Assembly (NCBI GenBank): GCA_021804195.1
Contig: JAJZKJ010000177.1
Location: 1-5,572, forward strand
Direction: 5' to 3'
From: Acidobacteriota bacterium
Lineage (GTDB): Bacteria; Planctomycetota; Phycisphaerae; WQYP01; JAJZKJ01
DNA length: 5,572 bases
Part shown: one piece after another, positions 1-5,473 of the stretch
Layout of the letters: each line of letters starts with the position of its first letter
How positions within the stretch are numbered: position 1 is the stretch's first letter
Translations under genes and position numbers: made by a program
Notes under the pieces: model-generated
Seen by the model: the letters and a program-made list of their open reading frames with translations, nothing else
What the model was told of the DNA's origin: nothing
Database searches by the model: none

Positions 1-1
1 C

Positions 2-679
2 ATAAACTTCAGATTCCACATTATTTCTTTGATTTTAAGCGATTTTTGGCCCGTGAACGGTTACCCCCAAACTTATCCGGTTGCAGAAACTGTCACAGGC
101 CCGCCGCTATCGGCCGAAGAAATTGCCGGTCTGATAAGTCAGCACCTTGCATGTAAAAACGCTTCACGGTTGCCGGTACTGGTTGTCGCCGCGGCATATC
201 AGGCGGCATCCAAACGGCTGGGTGAAAAACCGCAACCACTACATGCGCATACCGCCGCCGACAAACAAACGGGCTCCATGGGCGACGTGGAAATAACTTT
301 GATCAACGATAACAATGTATTGACCGTGTATGAAATGAAACTCAAGGCTGTGACCATTAGTGACATCAACTTGGCCTTGGAAAAACTTAAAAGGCACACC
401 GCCACCATACGCAACTATATTTTTATTACCACCGAACCGATATCCCCCGAAGTGCTCCAATACGCTGCAGAAAAATACGATCAACTTGGTGGCACCGAAA
501 TAGCCATTCTGGATTGTCTCGGTTTTTTACGCCATTTTTTACACTTGTTCCATGGGCTACGAACTGATTTTATCAACGCCTACCAGAACCTGTTGTTAGC
601 CGAGCCGGAAAGCGCAGTCAGCCAGGCACTCAAGGAGGCTTTTCTAACACTCCGAAAGGCGGCGGAAGGGAGCCTGTAG
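2..679 (+). CDS. PD-(D/E)XK nuclease-like protein, probable type II restriction endonuclease C-terminal part (5' partial)
   Basis: The frame is open from base 2 to the TAG at 677-679. The first in-frame start-like codon is a TTG at 29, with no Shine-Dalgarno sequence before it, so the gene most likely begins left of the window. Residue numbers count from that TTG (216 aa). The sequence GSMGDVEITL (82-91) followed by YEMKLK (101-106) fits a PD-(D/E)XK nuclease core: D86 (and E88) on one strand, then E102-x-K104 on the next. Upstream, a helix rich in Ala/Val (49-61) and HAHTAAD (72-78) resemble the lead-in to such cores in restriction enzymes. Downstream come two hydrophobic strands (IFITTEP, 131-137; EIAILDCLGFL, 157-167) and a helical tail. 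The likely role is cleavage of a specific DNA site in a restriction-modification system, but the specificity cannot be read. No methyltransferase is visible; it could lie to the left or be fused to the missing N-terminus. The gene looks less GC-rich than its neighbours, which suits horizontal transfer. An inactive remnant is possible. Confidence 0.6.
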   Translation: MNFRFHIISLILSDFWPVNGYPQTYPVAETVTGPPLSAEEIAGLISQHLACKNASRLPVLVVAAAYQAASKRLGEKPQPLHAHTAADKQTGSMGDVEITLINDNNVLTVYEMKLKAVTISDINLALEKLKRHTATIRNYIFITTEPISPEVLQYAAEKYDQLGGTEIAILDCLGFLRHFLHLFHGLRTDFINAYQNLLLAEPESAVSQALKEAFLTLRKAAEGSL

Positions 680-765
680 GTTTGGCGCTACTGTGTGGTA
701 TCCGTTTACTCACAGATACATCGGAAGTAGCCGTTCACGGCGGCGCGGAAAAAGGCTGCGGGTTT

Positions 766-788
766 CCACCACGCGGCGGCGTGGCTGG
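766..788 (+). other. GC-rich hairpin downstream of nuclease-like gene
   Basis: CCACGC (769-774) pairs with GCGTGG (779-784) around a GGCG loop. CCA (766-768) can extend the stem by pairing with TGG (786-788) if C785 is bulged. It lies about 90 bases after the stop of the nuclease-like gene. No T-run follows, so an intrinsic terminator is not supported; it may be a transcript-end structure or chance pairing in GC-rich DNA. Confidence 0.3.
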
Positions 789-866
789 TACGTTGCGGTG
801 ATTTTGCGGTCCTGGCGCACCGGGAACACCCCCGCCCGTCGGGACGTACGCGGAAAAAACCAGGGG

Positions 867-877
867 CGTGAACGGTT
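867..877 (+). repeat. Short dispersed repeat (CGTGAACGG core)
   Basis: CGTGAACGGTT occurs here and at 52-62. The extended 14-mers 52-65 and 867-880 differ at one base. The reverse complement of the 10-base version CCGTGAACGG is exact at 731-740, and a 9-base inverted match lies inside the GH3 gene at about 2261-2269. The copies bracket the nuclease-like gene. They could be operator sites, traces of an insertion boundary, or coincidence. Confidence 0.3.
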
Positions 878-883
878 GCCTTT

Positions 884-899
884 GGGTTATAGGGTTATA
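884..899 (+). repeat. Tandem 8-mer GGGTTATA x2
   Basis: Two perfect head-to-tail copies of GGGTTATA lie about 75 bases before the GH3 start. The placement would suit a regulator-binding site upstream of a sugar-induced gene, but two copies of an 8-mer are weak evidence and no regulator gene is in view. Confidence 0.3.
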
Positions 900-961
900 C
901 CATGTGTCGCAGCATAAAGATGTTATCATTTTTGACGGCCAAACTCCGTTTTATTGAACGG

Positions 962-968
962 TAAGGAA
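962..968 (+). promoter_or_regulatory. Ribosome binding site of the GH3 gene
   Basis: TAAGGAA ends 4 bases before the ATG at 973. This supports the 973 start over the in-frame ATG at 1003, which has no such motif in front of it even though the Tat signal proper begins there. Confidence 0.65.
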
Positions 969-972
969 CACG

Positions 973-3654
973 ATGAGCGAGCCATTATCTGAGCCGAATT
1001 CCATGAACCGGCGCGAGTTTGGAGCCGTTTGGGCGGCGGCGGTATTGGTTGCGGCCGGCTCCCGCAGTATGCCGGAAACACCCAAGTCCAACATGGTTTC
1101 GACGGACCATCCCCGCGTAGGCATCTGCGACGAAGCGTACAACAAGGCGTGGAAGCGCGCCGCGGCGTGGGTCGCGAAAATGACGCTGGACGAGAAGATC
1201 AGCCAGACCGGCAATAATGCTCCAGCCATTAAGCGGATTGGTTTGCCCGCGTATCAATATTATGCCGGAGAAGCGTTGCATGGTCTGCGCCGCCTGCCGC
1301 CGGTAACCCTCTTCCCGGTACCCGCGGCGCTGGGTTGCACATGGAACCGGGAGTTGATCCGCCGCGTCTTTCACGCCGTGTCTGACGAGGCCAGGGCCTA
1401 TCACAATACCTACGGCGTCTGCCTGACCTATTACTCTCCCAGCACGCTGAACATCACGCGGGATCCGCGCTGGGGCCGTTGCCAGGAGGTTTACGGCGAA
1501 GATCCCTGCCATCTGAGTTCCCTGGCGGTGGAGTCTGTCCGGGGGATGCAGGGCGAGAATCCGAATTATCTTAAAACCACCGCCTGCGCCAAAGCCCTTA
1601 TCTGCAACAACACGGAAAATGACCGTCTGCGAGCGGATGCGTCGGTTGATTCGCGCAGTTTCTGGGAGTATTACACGCGGGCGTACCGCGCTTGTGTTAT
1701 GGATGGCGACGTCTTGACCATGATGGGCGCCTACAACGCCATCAATGGCGTGCCCTGCTGTGCCGATCATTTTTTGCTCACCCATCTGCTGCGCGACCGC
1801 TGGGGCTTCCGCGGGTATGTCGTCTCCGATTGTGACGCCATCGCCGTTATTGTTGACGGGCATCATTACGCGTCCACGCTGCATCAGGCCGCGGCGCTGG
1901 GTATCCAGGCGGGATGTGACCAAAATTGCGGCTACACGTTTCAGCAACACTTGCGCAAGGCGGTTGATCTGAATCTGGTCAGCGCGGCGGATATCGGCCG
2001 CGCGGTGGTTCGCGCACTGACCGTCAGGTTTTTACTCGGTGAGTTTGATCGCGCCGAAACGGTTCCTTACAAAACCATAAGCATGGACGTGGTCGATTCT
2101 CCCGCGCACCGCGCCTTGGCTTTGGAAGCGGCGCGGCAATCGGTGGTGCTGCTCAAAAATGACAACCATTTACTACCCCTGAATAAATCGGCGCTCCAAT
2201 CGGTGGCTATCGTAGGTCCCACCGCCGGATTCCAGGCCGGCAGTTACGCCGGATTTCCAGCCGTTCACGTTTCACCTTTGGACGGCATTGCCGCGGCCTT
2301 GGGTGTGGACGTTTCAAGGGGGCTTGTCCGCACCGGCGAGGCGGTTGGTTTAAGCCCCAATCTGCGGGACCAGGGTGCGCCAGGCAGCAGAACCAATTTC
2401 GATTTCGCCCGCATTCCCAATGGTTCCTGGATGGAATTTCCTCCGCAGGATTTCACCGACAAGCGGGAAATGGTCATACGCGTCGCCAGTTTGGCGCCGG
2501 GTGGAAATATTGCCGTGCACCTGGATGGTCTGGACGGACCGCTGGCCGCCAAACTCGATATTCCATCCGGCGGTTGGCACATTTACACCGACGTGTCCGC
2601 TCCCCTGCGTGGCATCACCGGCAGCCATAAAGTATTTTTAAGATTTTCCTGTCCCGCCGGGACCCTGTTCAAAGTCCATTGGTTTGAACTCCTGCCGCCG
2701 CCGCCCCTGGCGCCGCGGGCCGGCCGGCCGAAGGTTGTTTACCATACCGGCTGCGGCATTCTGGGCGAAAAGGATGAAAAGGCTTTTCTGGAAGCGGTGC
2801 GCGCCGCCAGAGAGGCCGATCTGGCCATCCTGGTTTGCGGCATCGACCAATCGGTTGATTGCGAAGGAAAGGATCGCCACAGCATAGATCTGACCGGTCC
2901 GCAACATGAATTGATTCGGGCGGTACATGCCGCCAATCCCCAAACCGTATTGGTGCTTAATACCAATAATTCCGTCGCCATCAATTGGGAAAAACAAAAC
3001 ATCCCCGCCATCGTTTGTTCCCTCTTCGCGGGCCAGGCCCAGGGAACCGCCATTGCCGATGTGTTGTTCGGCAACTACAACCCGTGCGGCAAGTTGCCGA
3101 CGACATGGTTCCAATCCGTCGATCAGCTCCCGCCGTTCCACAATTACGATGTCATGCGGGGCCGCACGTATATGTACTTTGAAGGCGAACCGCTGTATCC
3201 GTTCGGGTATGGCCTGAGCTACACACAATTCAAGTACAGCGATCTGAAGATCAGCGCCCCAACACTCGGTCCAGGCGGAACGGTAAGCGTATCGGCCAAA
3301 ATTCACAATACCGGCGGCCGCGCCGGCGCCGAAGTGGTGCAATTTTATATCACCGCTCCCAAGTCGCCGGTAAAACGGCCGAGCAAGCAGTTGGCGGGGT
3401 TTGCCAGAATTGAACTCAAGGCTGGCGCGAGCAAAACGGTGATCTTTACTCTGCCGTTTGAGGAGCCGGCCCTGTGGTATTGGCATGAGAAGCAAAGAAG
3501 ATTTGTGCTTGCGCCGGGAATTCTCAAAGTGATGCTGGGCCGTTCCGCGGCGGATATCCCCCTCCACGGCGAAGTGACGCTGGAACCCGCGGCCGGCGAC
3601 CACGGAGGCCCGGAAATGTTGCCATCGGTCGCCGTCGCGGTACGAGTGGTATAA
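973..3654 (+). CDS. Tat-exported glycoside hydrolase family 3 protein, beta-xylosidase-like, with inserted CBM6-like module
   Basis: An 893-residue exo-acting glycosidase, predicted to remove terminal sugars (most likely xylose, or else arabinose or glucose) from oligosaccharides outside the cytoplasm. Residues 11-30 form a twin-arginine signal (MNRREFG plus an Ala/Val-rich core). The GH3 N-terminal barrel spans about 60-360: GEALHG (99-104), a DPRWGR-x-QEVYGEDP block (164-178), NNTEND (212-217) and YVVSDCDAI (282-290), where D286 is the expected nucleophile. The GH3 C-terminal domain starts at QSVVLLKND (389-397) and resumes at about 586. GIDQSVDCEGKDR (623-635) supplies the likely acid/base E631. 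GRTYMYF and YPFGYGLSY (742-750) are typical of the xylosidase-like clade. Between the two halves, about 471-572 looks like a CBM6 beta-sandwich (GSWMEF, then GGWHIYTDVSAP), rejoined by a Pro-rich linker (574-582). A fibronectin-III-like domain follows (about 765-858). Oddities are Ala208 where the family normally has His of the Lys-His pair, and 19 cysteines. GH3 membership is near certain; the substrate is inferred. Confidence 0.95.
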   Translation: MSEPLSEPNSMNRREFGAVWAAAVLVAAGSRSMPETPKSNMVSTDHPRVGICDEAYNKAWKRAAAWVAKMTLDEKISQTGNNAPAIKRIGLPAYQYYAGEALHGLRRLPPVTLFPVPAALGCTWNRELIRRVFHAVSDEARAYHNTYGVCLTYYSPSTLNITRDPRWGRCQEVYGEDPCHLSSLAVESVRGMQGENPNYLKTTACAKALICNNTENDRLRADASVDSRSFWEYYTRAYRACVMDGDVLTMMGAYNAINGVPCCADHFLLTHLLRDRWGFRGYVVSDCDAIAVIVDGHHYASTLHQAAALGIQAGCDQNCGYTFQQHLRKAVDLNLVSAADIGRAVVRALTVRFLLGEFDRAETVPYKTISMDVVDSPAHRALALEAARQSVVLLKNDNHLLPLNKSALQSVAIVGPTAGFQAGSYAGFPAVHVSPLDGIAAALGVDVSRGLVRTGEAVGLSPNLRDQGAPGSRTNFDFARIPNGSWMEFPPQDFTDKREMVIRVASLAPGGNIAVHLDGLDGPLAAKLDIPSGGWHIYTDVSAPLRGITGSHKVFLRFSCPAGTLFKVHWFELLPPPPLAPRAGRPKVVYHTGCGILGEKDEKAFLEAVRAAREADLAILVCGIDQSVDCEGKDRHSIDLTGPQHELIRAVHAANPQTVLVLNTNNSVAINWEKQNIPAIVCSLFAGQAQGTAIADVLFGNYNPCGKLPTTWFQSVDQLPPFHNYDVMRGRTYMYFEGEPLYPFGYGLSYTQFKYSDLKISAPTLGPGGTVSVSAKIHNTGGRAGAEVVQFYITAPKSPVKRPSKQLAGFARIELKAGASKTVIFTLPFEEPALWYWHEKQRRFVLAPGILKVMLGRSAADIPLHGEVTLEPAAGDHGGPEMLPSVAVAVRVV

Positions 3655-3747
3655 AACGGTAAATACATAATCCCACCGCGGCCAGCCCGGGGCTGCGCTT
3701 GACTAACGATGTTCGGATCATAAAATGGAGTTTGTCTGATGGAGGCA

Positions 3748-3780
3748 GGTGGGAGTTTGTGTCCGAGTTTGTCTCCCGCC
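3748..3780 (+). other. Stem-loop with repeated TTTGT in the loop
   Basis: GGTGGGAG (3748-3755) pairs with CTCCCGCC (3773-3780), eight pairs including one G-T wobble. The 17-base loop has TTTGT at both of its edges. It could be a 3' UTR structure of the GH3 transcript. It lacks a T-tract, so it is not called a terminator. Confidence 0.35.
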
Positions 3781-3839
3781 GGTGAATTGAACAAGTGAGG
3801 TCTGCGGCATTTTCCTGATCGCGGCAAGTTGCCAGCGAC

Positions 3840-3867
3840 GCCCGCGCAAAAATTATGGGGAGCGGGC
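3840..3867 (+). other. Stem-loop GCCCGC/GCGGGC
   Basis: A perfect 6-bp stem (3840-3845 with 3862-3867) encloses a 16-base A/T-richer loop and is followed by TTTAT. The loop contains the far-upstream ATG (3855) of the extended trmB frame, which argues against that ATG being used. It might be a weak terminator for the preceding transcript. Confidence 0.3.
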
Positions 3868-3900
3868 TTTATGCCCAGACGGTAAATTTATTGTACTCTT

Positions 3901-3981
3901 GCCGCCACCGTGTGGGTTCCCACTTTGCTCACACGAAAGCTGTCGCGCCCCACTCGGCAGCCCTGTGGCGGCTTTTTATTT
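3901..3981 (+). ncRNA. Candidate structured leader RNA or small RNA: three-way junction with terminator-like tail
   Basis: Three nested helices can be read directly. P1 is GCCGCCAC (3901-3908) with GTGGCGGC (3965-3972), eight perfect pairs. P2 is CGTGTGGG (3909-3916) with CTCACACG (3928-3935), eight pairs including one wobble, capped by about 11 bases. P3 is GCTGTCG (3939-3945) with CGGCAGC (3955-3961), seven pairs with one wobble and a 9-base loop. The junction linkers are short (0, AAA, CCT). Both terminal loops contain CCCACT. P1 is followed at once by TTTTTATTT (3973-3981), which makes it a plausible intrinsic terminator stem. The tract ends 8 bases before the likely trmB ATG, so this could be an attenuator or riboswitch-like leader of trmB, or an independent small RNA. 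I do not recognise it as a known class; it is not a tRNA and lacks the hammerhead core. The structure is seen; the function is inferred. Confidence 0.5.
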
Positions 3982-3989
3982 GTCAGAGC

Positions 3990-4616
3990 ATGGCCTTGCG
4001 CGCGAATCTTGTTGTCGAACCAATCCTCCTGAATATCCACGAAGAGCAAGGTTACCTGCGCTGGCCGGAGGTTTTCGAAAACGACCATCCGGTGCAGATT
4101 GAAATCGGCTCGGGCAAGGGCGCTTTTCTGGTCGCCGCCGCAACCGAGCAGCCGCAGTGTAACTTTCTCGGCATTGAATGGGCGCGGGCGTATTGCAATT
4201 TCGCCGCCGACCGTCTTCGGCGCCGCGGGCTTTACAACTGCCGAATGGTGCGGGCGGAAGCGTTCGGGTGGATTCAAGCGCACGTGGCCGCCGCTTCCGT
4301 CGCCGCCGTGCACATCTATTTCCCCGATCCCTGGCCGAAATCGCGACATCACAAACGTCGCCTCATTCAGCCGGCGTTTATTGAGCAGGTGTGGAGAATT
4401 CTCGCACCGCTGGGAAAAATGCGCATTGTCACCGATCATCAGGGCTACTTTTCTTATATGGAGGAGACGCTTAGGAGTTGTCCATTTCTCCCGCGCGTAC
4501 CGTTCGATTCGCCTCTGACCGGTTCGGACGGAATGCTGGTGGGGACCAATTTCGAGCGCAAGTACGCCGGCGAAAATCGCCCCTTCTATTCGTTGGCCGT
4601 CCGCAAGCCCTCCTGA
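3990..4616 (+). CDS. trmB: tRNA (guanine-N7-)-methyltransferase
   Basis: TrmB uses S-adenosylmethionine to form 7-methylguanosine in the variable loop of tRNAs (position 46 in the family) in the cytoplasm. Numbering from the ATG at 3990 (208 aa, normal for the family): QIEIGSGKG (36-44) is the AdoMet-binding loop, FLGIEWA (59-65) carries the acidic residue that contacts the ribose, and IYFPDPWPK with RHHKRRL (109-125) is the TrmB signature with catalytic D113. TDHQGY (148-153) and TNFERKY (186-192) are typical of the C-terminal part. RAEA (88-91) has Glu where other TrmB proteins usually have Asp. The frame stays open back to an ATG at 3855, but the extra 45 residues do not look like TrmB and coincide with the RNA structure at 3901-3981. 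Neither start has a clear Shine-Dalgarno sequence. The gene converges on the - strand Pro-rich gene, with 38 bases between them. Bases 4256-4340 recur inverted at the right edge. Confidence 0.93.
   Translation: MALRANLVVEPILLNIHEEQGYLRWPEVFENDHPVQIEIGSGKGAFLVAAATEQPQCNFLGIEWARAYCNFAADRLRRRGLYNCRMVRAEAFGWIQAHVAAASVAAVHIYFPDPWPKSRHHKRRLIQPAFIEQVWRILAPLGKMRIVTDHQGYFSYMEETLRSCPFLPRVPFDSPLTGSDGMLVGTNFERKYAGENRPFYSLAVRKPS
4256..4340 (+). repeat. 85-bp inverted repeat, copy inside trmB
   Basis: This stretch of trmB, coding residues 90-117 including the FPDPWPK motif, is matched base for base by the reverse complement of 5488-5572. Identity stops abruptly at 4340/4341, after the codon for Lys117. 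The other end of the match coincides with the window edge, so the true repeat may be longer. Confidence 0.97.
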
Positions 4617-4654
4617 AAATCATTTGACTTACGGCGTATGCCACGATGCGGGCG

Positions 4655-5425
4655 TTACCAGTTGACGCTCGGCGGCTTGCCGATCAAGTCGCGTACGCGG
4701 GTCTGGATGATTTCCTTACGTTGTTTCTGGCGAAGCTGAAATTGTGTTTTGAGCTTGTTGAGGCGGCGCAGCAGAAGGTTCAGTTCGTGCGCGCGAATCC
4801 GTTGATGGAGTTCGAATTGGGAAGTGACCACCTTGACCAGTTCATTTTGCAGTTTTTTCATCTGTGCCGGCGGCAGGTTCGGTTGCCGCAATTCGCCGGC
4901 GATTTGGAAGGATTGGTGTGTATCCGCCAGATTTTCAAGGGTCATGTCGAAAAGCTTGGAATCGGATTTCTGCAGTTGTTCGAGTCGTTTGAAATTTGGC
5001 GCGGCCTTGTTGATGAGCGTGACGAATTGTTTCGGATCCGTTCGCCGCAAAACCTGGGCCTTGTGGTAGGTCTCCGGTTGTGTTTTGTGGAGGAATTCCA
5101 TGATCTGATTGATTTGTGCAGGTGTGAGTTGCGGGGGCGGCGGGGGCGGCGCCTCCTTTTTCACCGGTGGTTTCAATGCCGCAGGCGCCGTGGTCGTAGC
5201 TGGCGGCGGCGAGTGCGGCGCTACCTTTTTCATCGTCATTTTCGAAGTTGCGGGTGAAGGGGTCGTAGTTGGCCGCGGAGAGGGTGATGGGCGCGGCGCC
5301 CCCCTTGTCACCGGTGCGTTCGCAGCCGCAGGCAACGCAGCCGAAACAAGCCGTCCCGTCAGCAAACCCAGGGCGGTGGACAAAGTGATCAGGAGCGATC
5401 GAGTATGCGGGCGGATGATCATCAA
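4655..5425 (-). CDS. Exported proline-rich protein with C-terminal helical (coiled-coil-like) domain, function unknown
   Basis: A 256-residue protein with three parts. Residues 1-36 look like a Sec signal peptide: basic start, hydrophobic core LLITLSTALGLL (11-22), and Ala-rich cleavage candidates after about 29 or 36. Residues 37-98 are a Pro/Thr/Ala-rich linker built from imperfect repeats and ending in a run of six prolines. Residues 99-250 are charged and helical, starting with LTPAQINQIMEFL and ending in a long Leu/Lys/Arg/Gln helix suggestive of a coiled coil. The layout resembles uncharacterised exported helical proteins with 'LTPxQ' starts that I associate with Planctomycetota and Verrucomicrobiota, and loosely the Spy/CpxP style, but I assign no function. 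The start is uncertain: a TTG at 5425 lies 8 bases after GAAGGAG, and an ATG at 5422 lies 11 bases after it. The ATG shares its A with the TGA stop of the truncated trmB frame upstream. No intrinsic terminator is visible after the stop. Confidence 0.8.
   Translation of the reverse strand: MMIIRPHTRSLLITLSTALGLLTGRLVSAALPAAANAPVTRGAPRPSPSPRPTTTPSPATSKMTMKKVAPHSPPPATTTAPAALKPPVKKEAPPPPPPQLTPAQINQIMEFLHKTQPETYHKAQVLRRTDPKQFVTLINKAAPNFKRLEQLQKSDSKLFDMTLENLADTHQSFQIAGELRQPNLPPAQMKKLQNELVKVVTSQFELHQRIRAHELNLLLRRLNKLKTQFQLRQKQRKEIIQTRVRDLIGKPPSVNW
5132..5305 (-). repeat. Imperfect tandem repeats encoding the Pro/Thr linker
   Basis: The linker of the exported protein shows a period of about 24-26 residues. 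GAP-x(5)-P-x-TTT (from residue 42) recurs as VAP-x(3)-PPATTT (from residue 68). The KK before the second unit recurs before a third partial unit, EAPPPPPP (91-98). The DNA shows the same echo: CACCGGTG and a GGTCGTAG(C/T)TGGC block occur twice. Such repeats can vary in length between strains. Confidence 0.5.
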
Positions 5426-5433
5426 TTCGGAGT

Positions 5434-5440
5434 CTCCTTC
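5434..5440 (-). promoter_or_regulatory. Ribosome binding site of the Pro-rich exported protein
   Basis: On the - strand this reads GAAGGAG, a strong Shine-Dalgarno match, 8 bases before TTG 5425 and 11 before ATG 5422. It lies inside the last codons of the truncated trmB-derived frame, so translation of the two frames could be coupled. Confidence 0.65.
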
Positions 5441-5473
5441 CAGGCCGTGCTGGTATCAATAGCCGGCATCGTT

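Larger units (their letters stand above)
680..972. other. Intergenic region between nuclease-like gene and GH3 gene
   Basis: About 290 bases with no convincing gene: the short frames here are arginine-rich, low-complexity and lack ribosome binding sites. It contains a GC-rich hairpin (766-788), a tandem 8-mer (884-899), two copies of a 9-mer also seen near base 52, and the ribosome binding site of the GH3 gene. A TTGACG hexamer lies at 932-937, but no good -10 box sits 16-18 bases after it, so I do not call a promoter. Confidence 0.6.
3655..3900. other. Hairpin-rich non-coding region between GH3 gene and trmB leader
   Basis: No credible gene on either strand. It holds a small stem-loop just after the GH3 stop (CAGCC 3683-3687 with GGCTG 3691-3695), three copies of GAGTTTGT (3728-3735, 3753-3760, 3765-3772), a larger hairpin at 3748-3780, a short hairpin GGCA/TGCC near 3822-3835, and a 6-bp stem at 3840-3845/3862-3867. 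None is followed by a strong T-run. The region may carry the GH3 3' UTR and the trmB promoter, but I cannot place either. Confidence 0.5.

Noticed and set aside
693..917. A 74-codon + strand frame between the nuclease-like and GH3 genes
   Set aside because: Arginine-rich, no domain-like pattern, no ribosome binding site, and it covers the hairpin and repeats; consistent with chance in GC-rich DNA.
932..957. Sigma-70-like promoter for the GH3 gene (TTGACG at 932)
   Set aside because: No acceptable -10 hexamer occurs at 16-18 bases spacing; the nearest AT-rich stretch is too close.
985..1950. A 321-codon - strand frame opposite the GH3 gene
   Set aside because: It lies antisense to the clearly conserved GH3 barrel; its translation has no recognisable motifs and is a GC-driven shadow. 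The same applies to 2638-3603 (-).
3901..3972. tRNA or hammerhead ribozyme
   Set aside because: The size and closing stem resemble a tRNA, but there is no T-arm sequence or anticodon arm. GAAA after P2 recalls a hammerhead, but the CUGANGA core is absent.
3888..4439. A 183-codon - strand frame opposite trmB
   Set aside because: It is antisense to the TrmB signature motifs and shows no family features of its own.
4646..5257. + strand frame of 203 codons opposite the Pro-rich gene
   Set aside because: The - strand reading has a strong ribosome binding site, signal peptide and helical domain; the + strand frame is its antisense shadow.
4935..5459. - strand frame of 174 codons overlapping the Pro-rich gene
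   Set aside because: Frameshifted shadow of the exported protein gene; it lacks a signal peptide and crosses the true start region.
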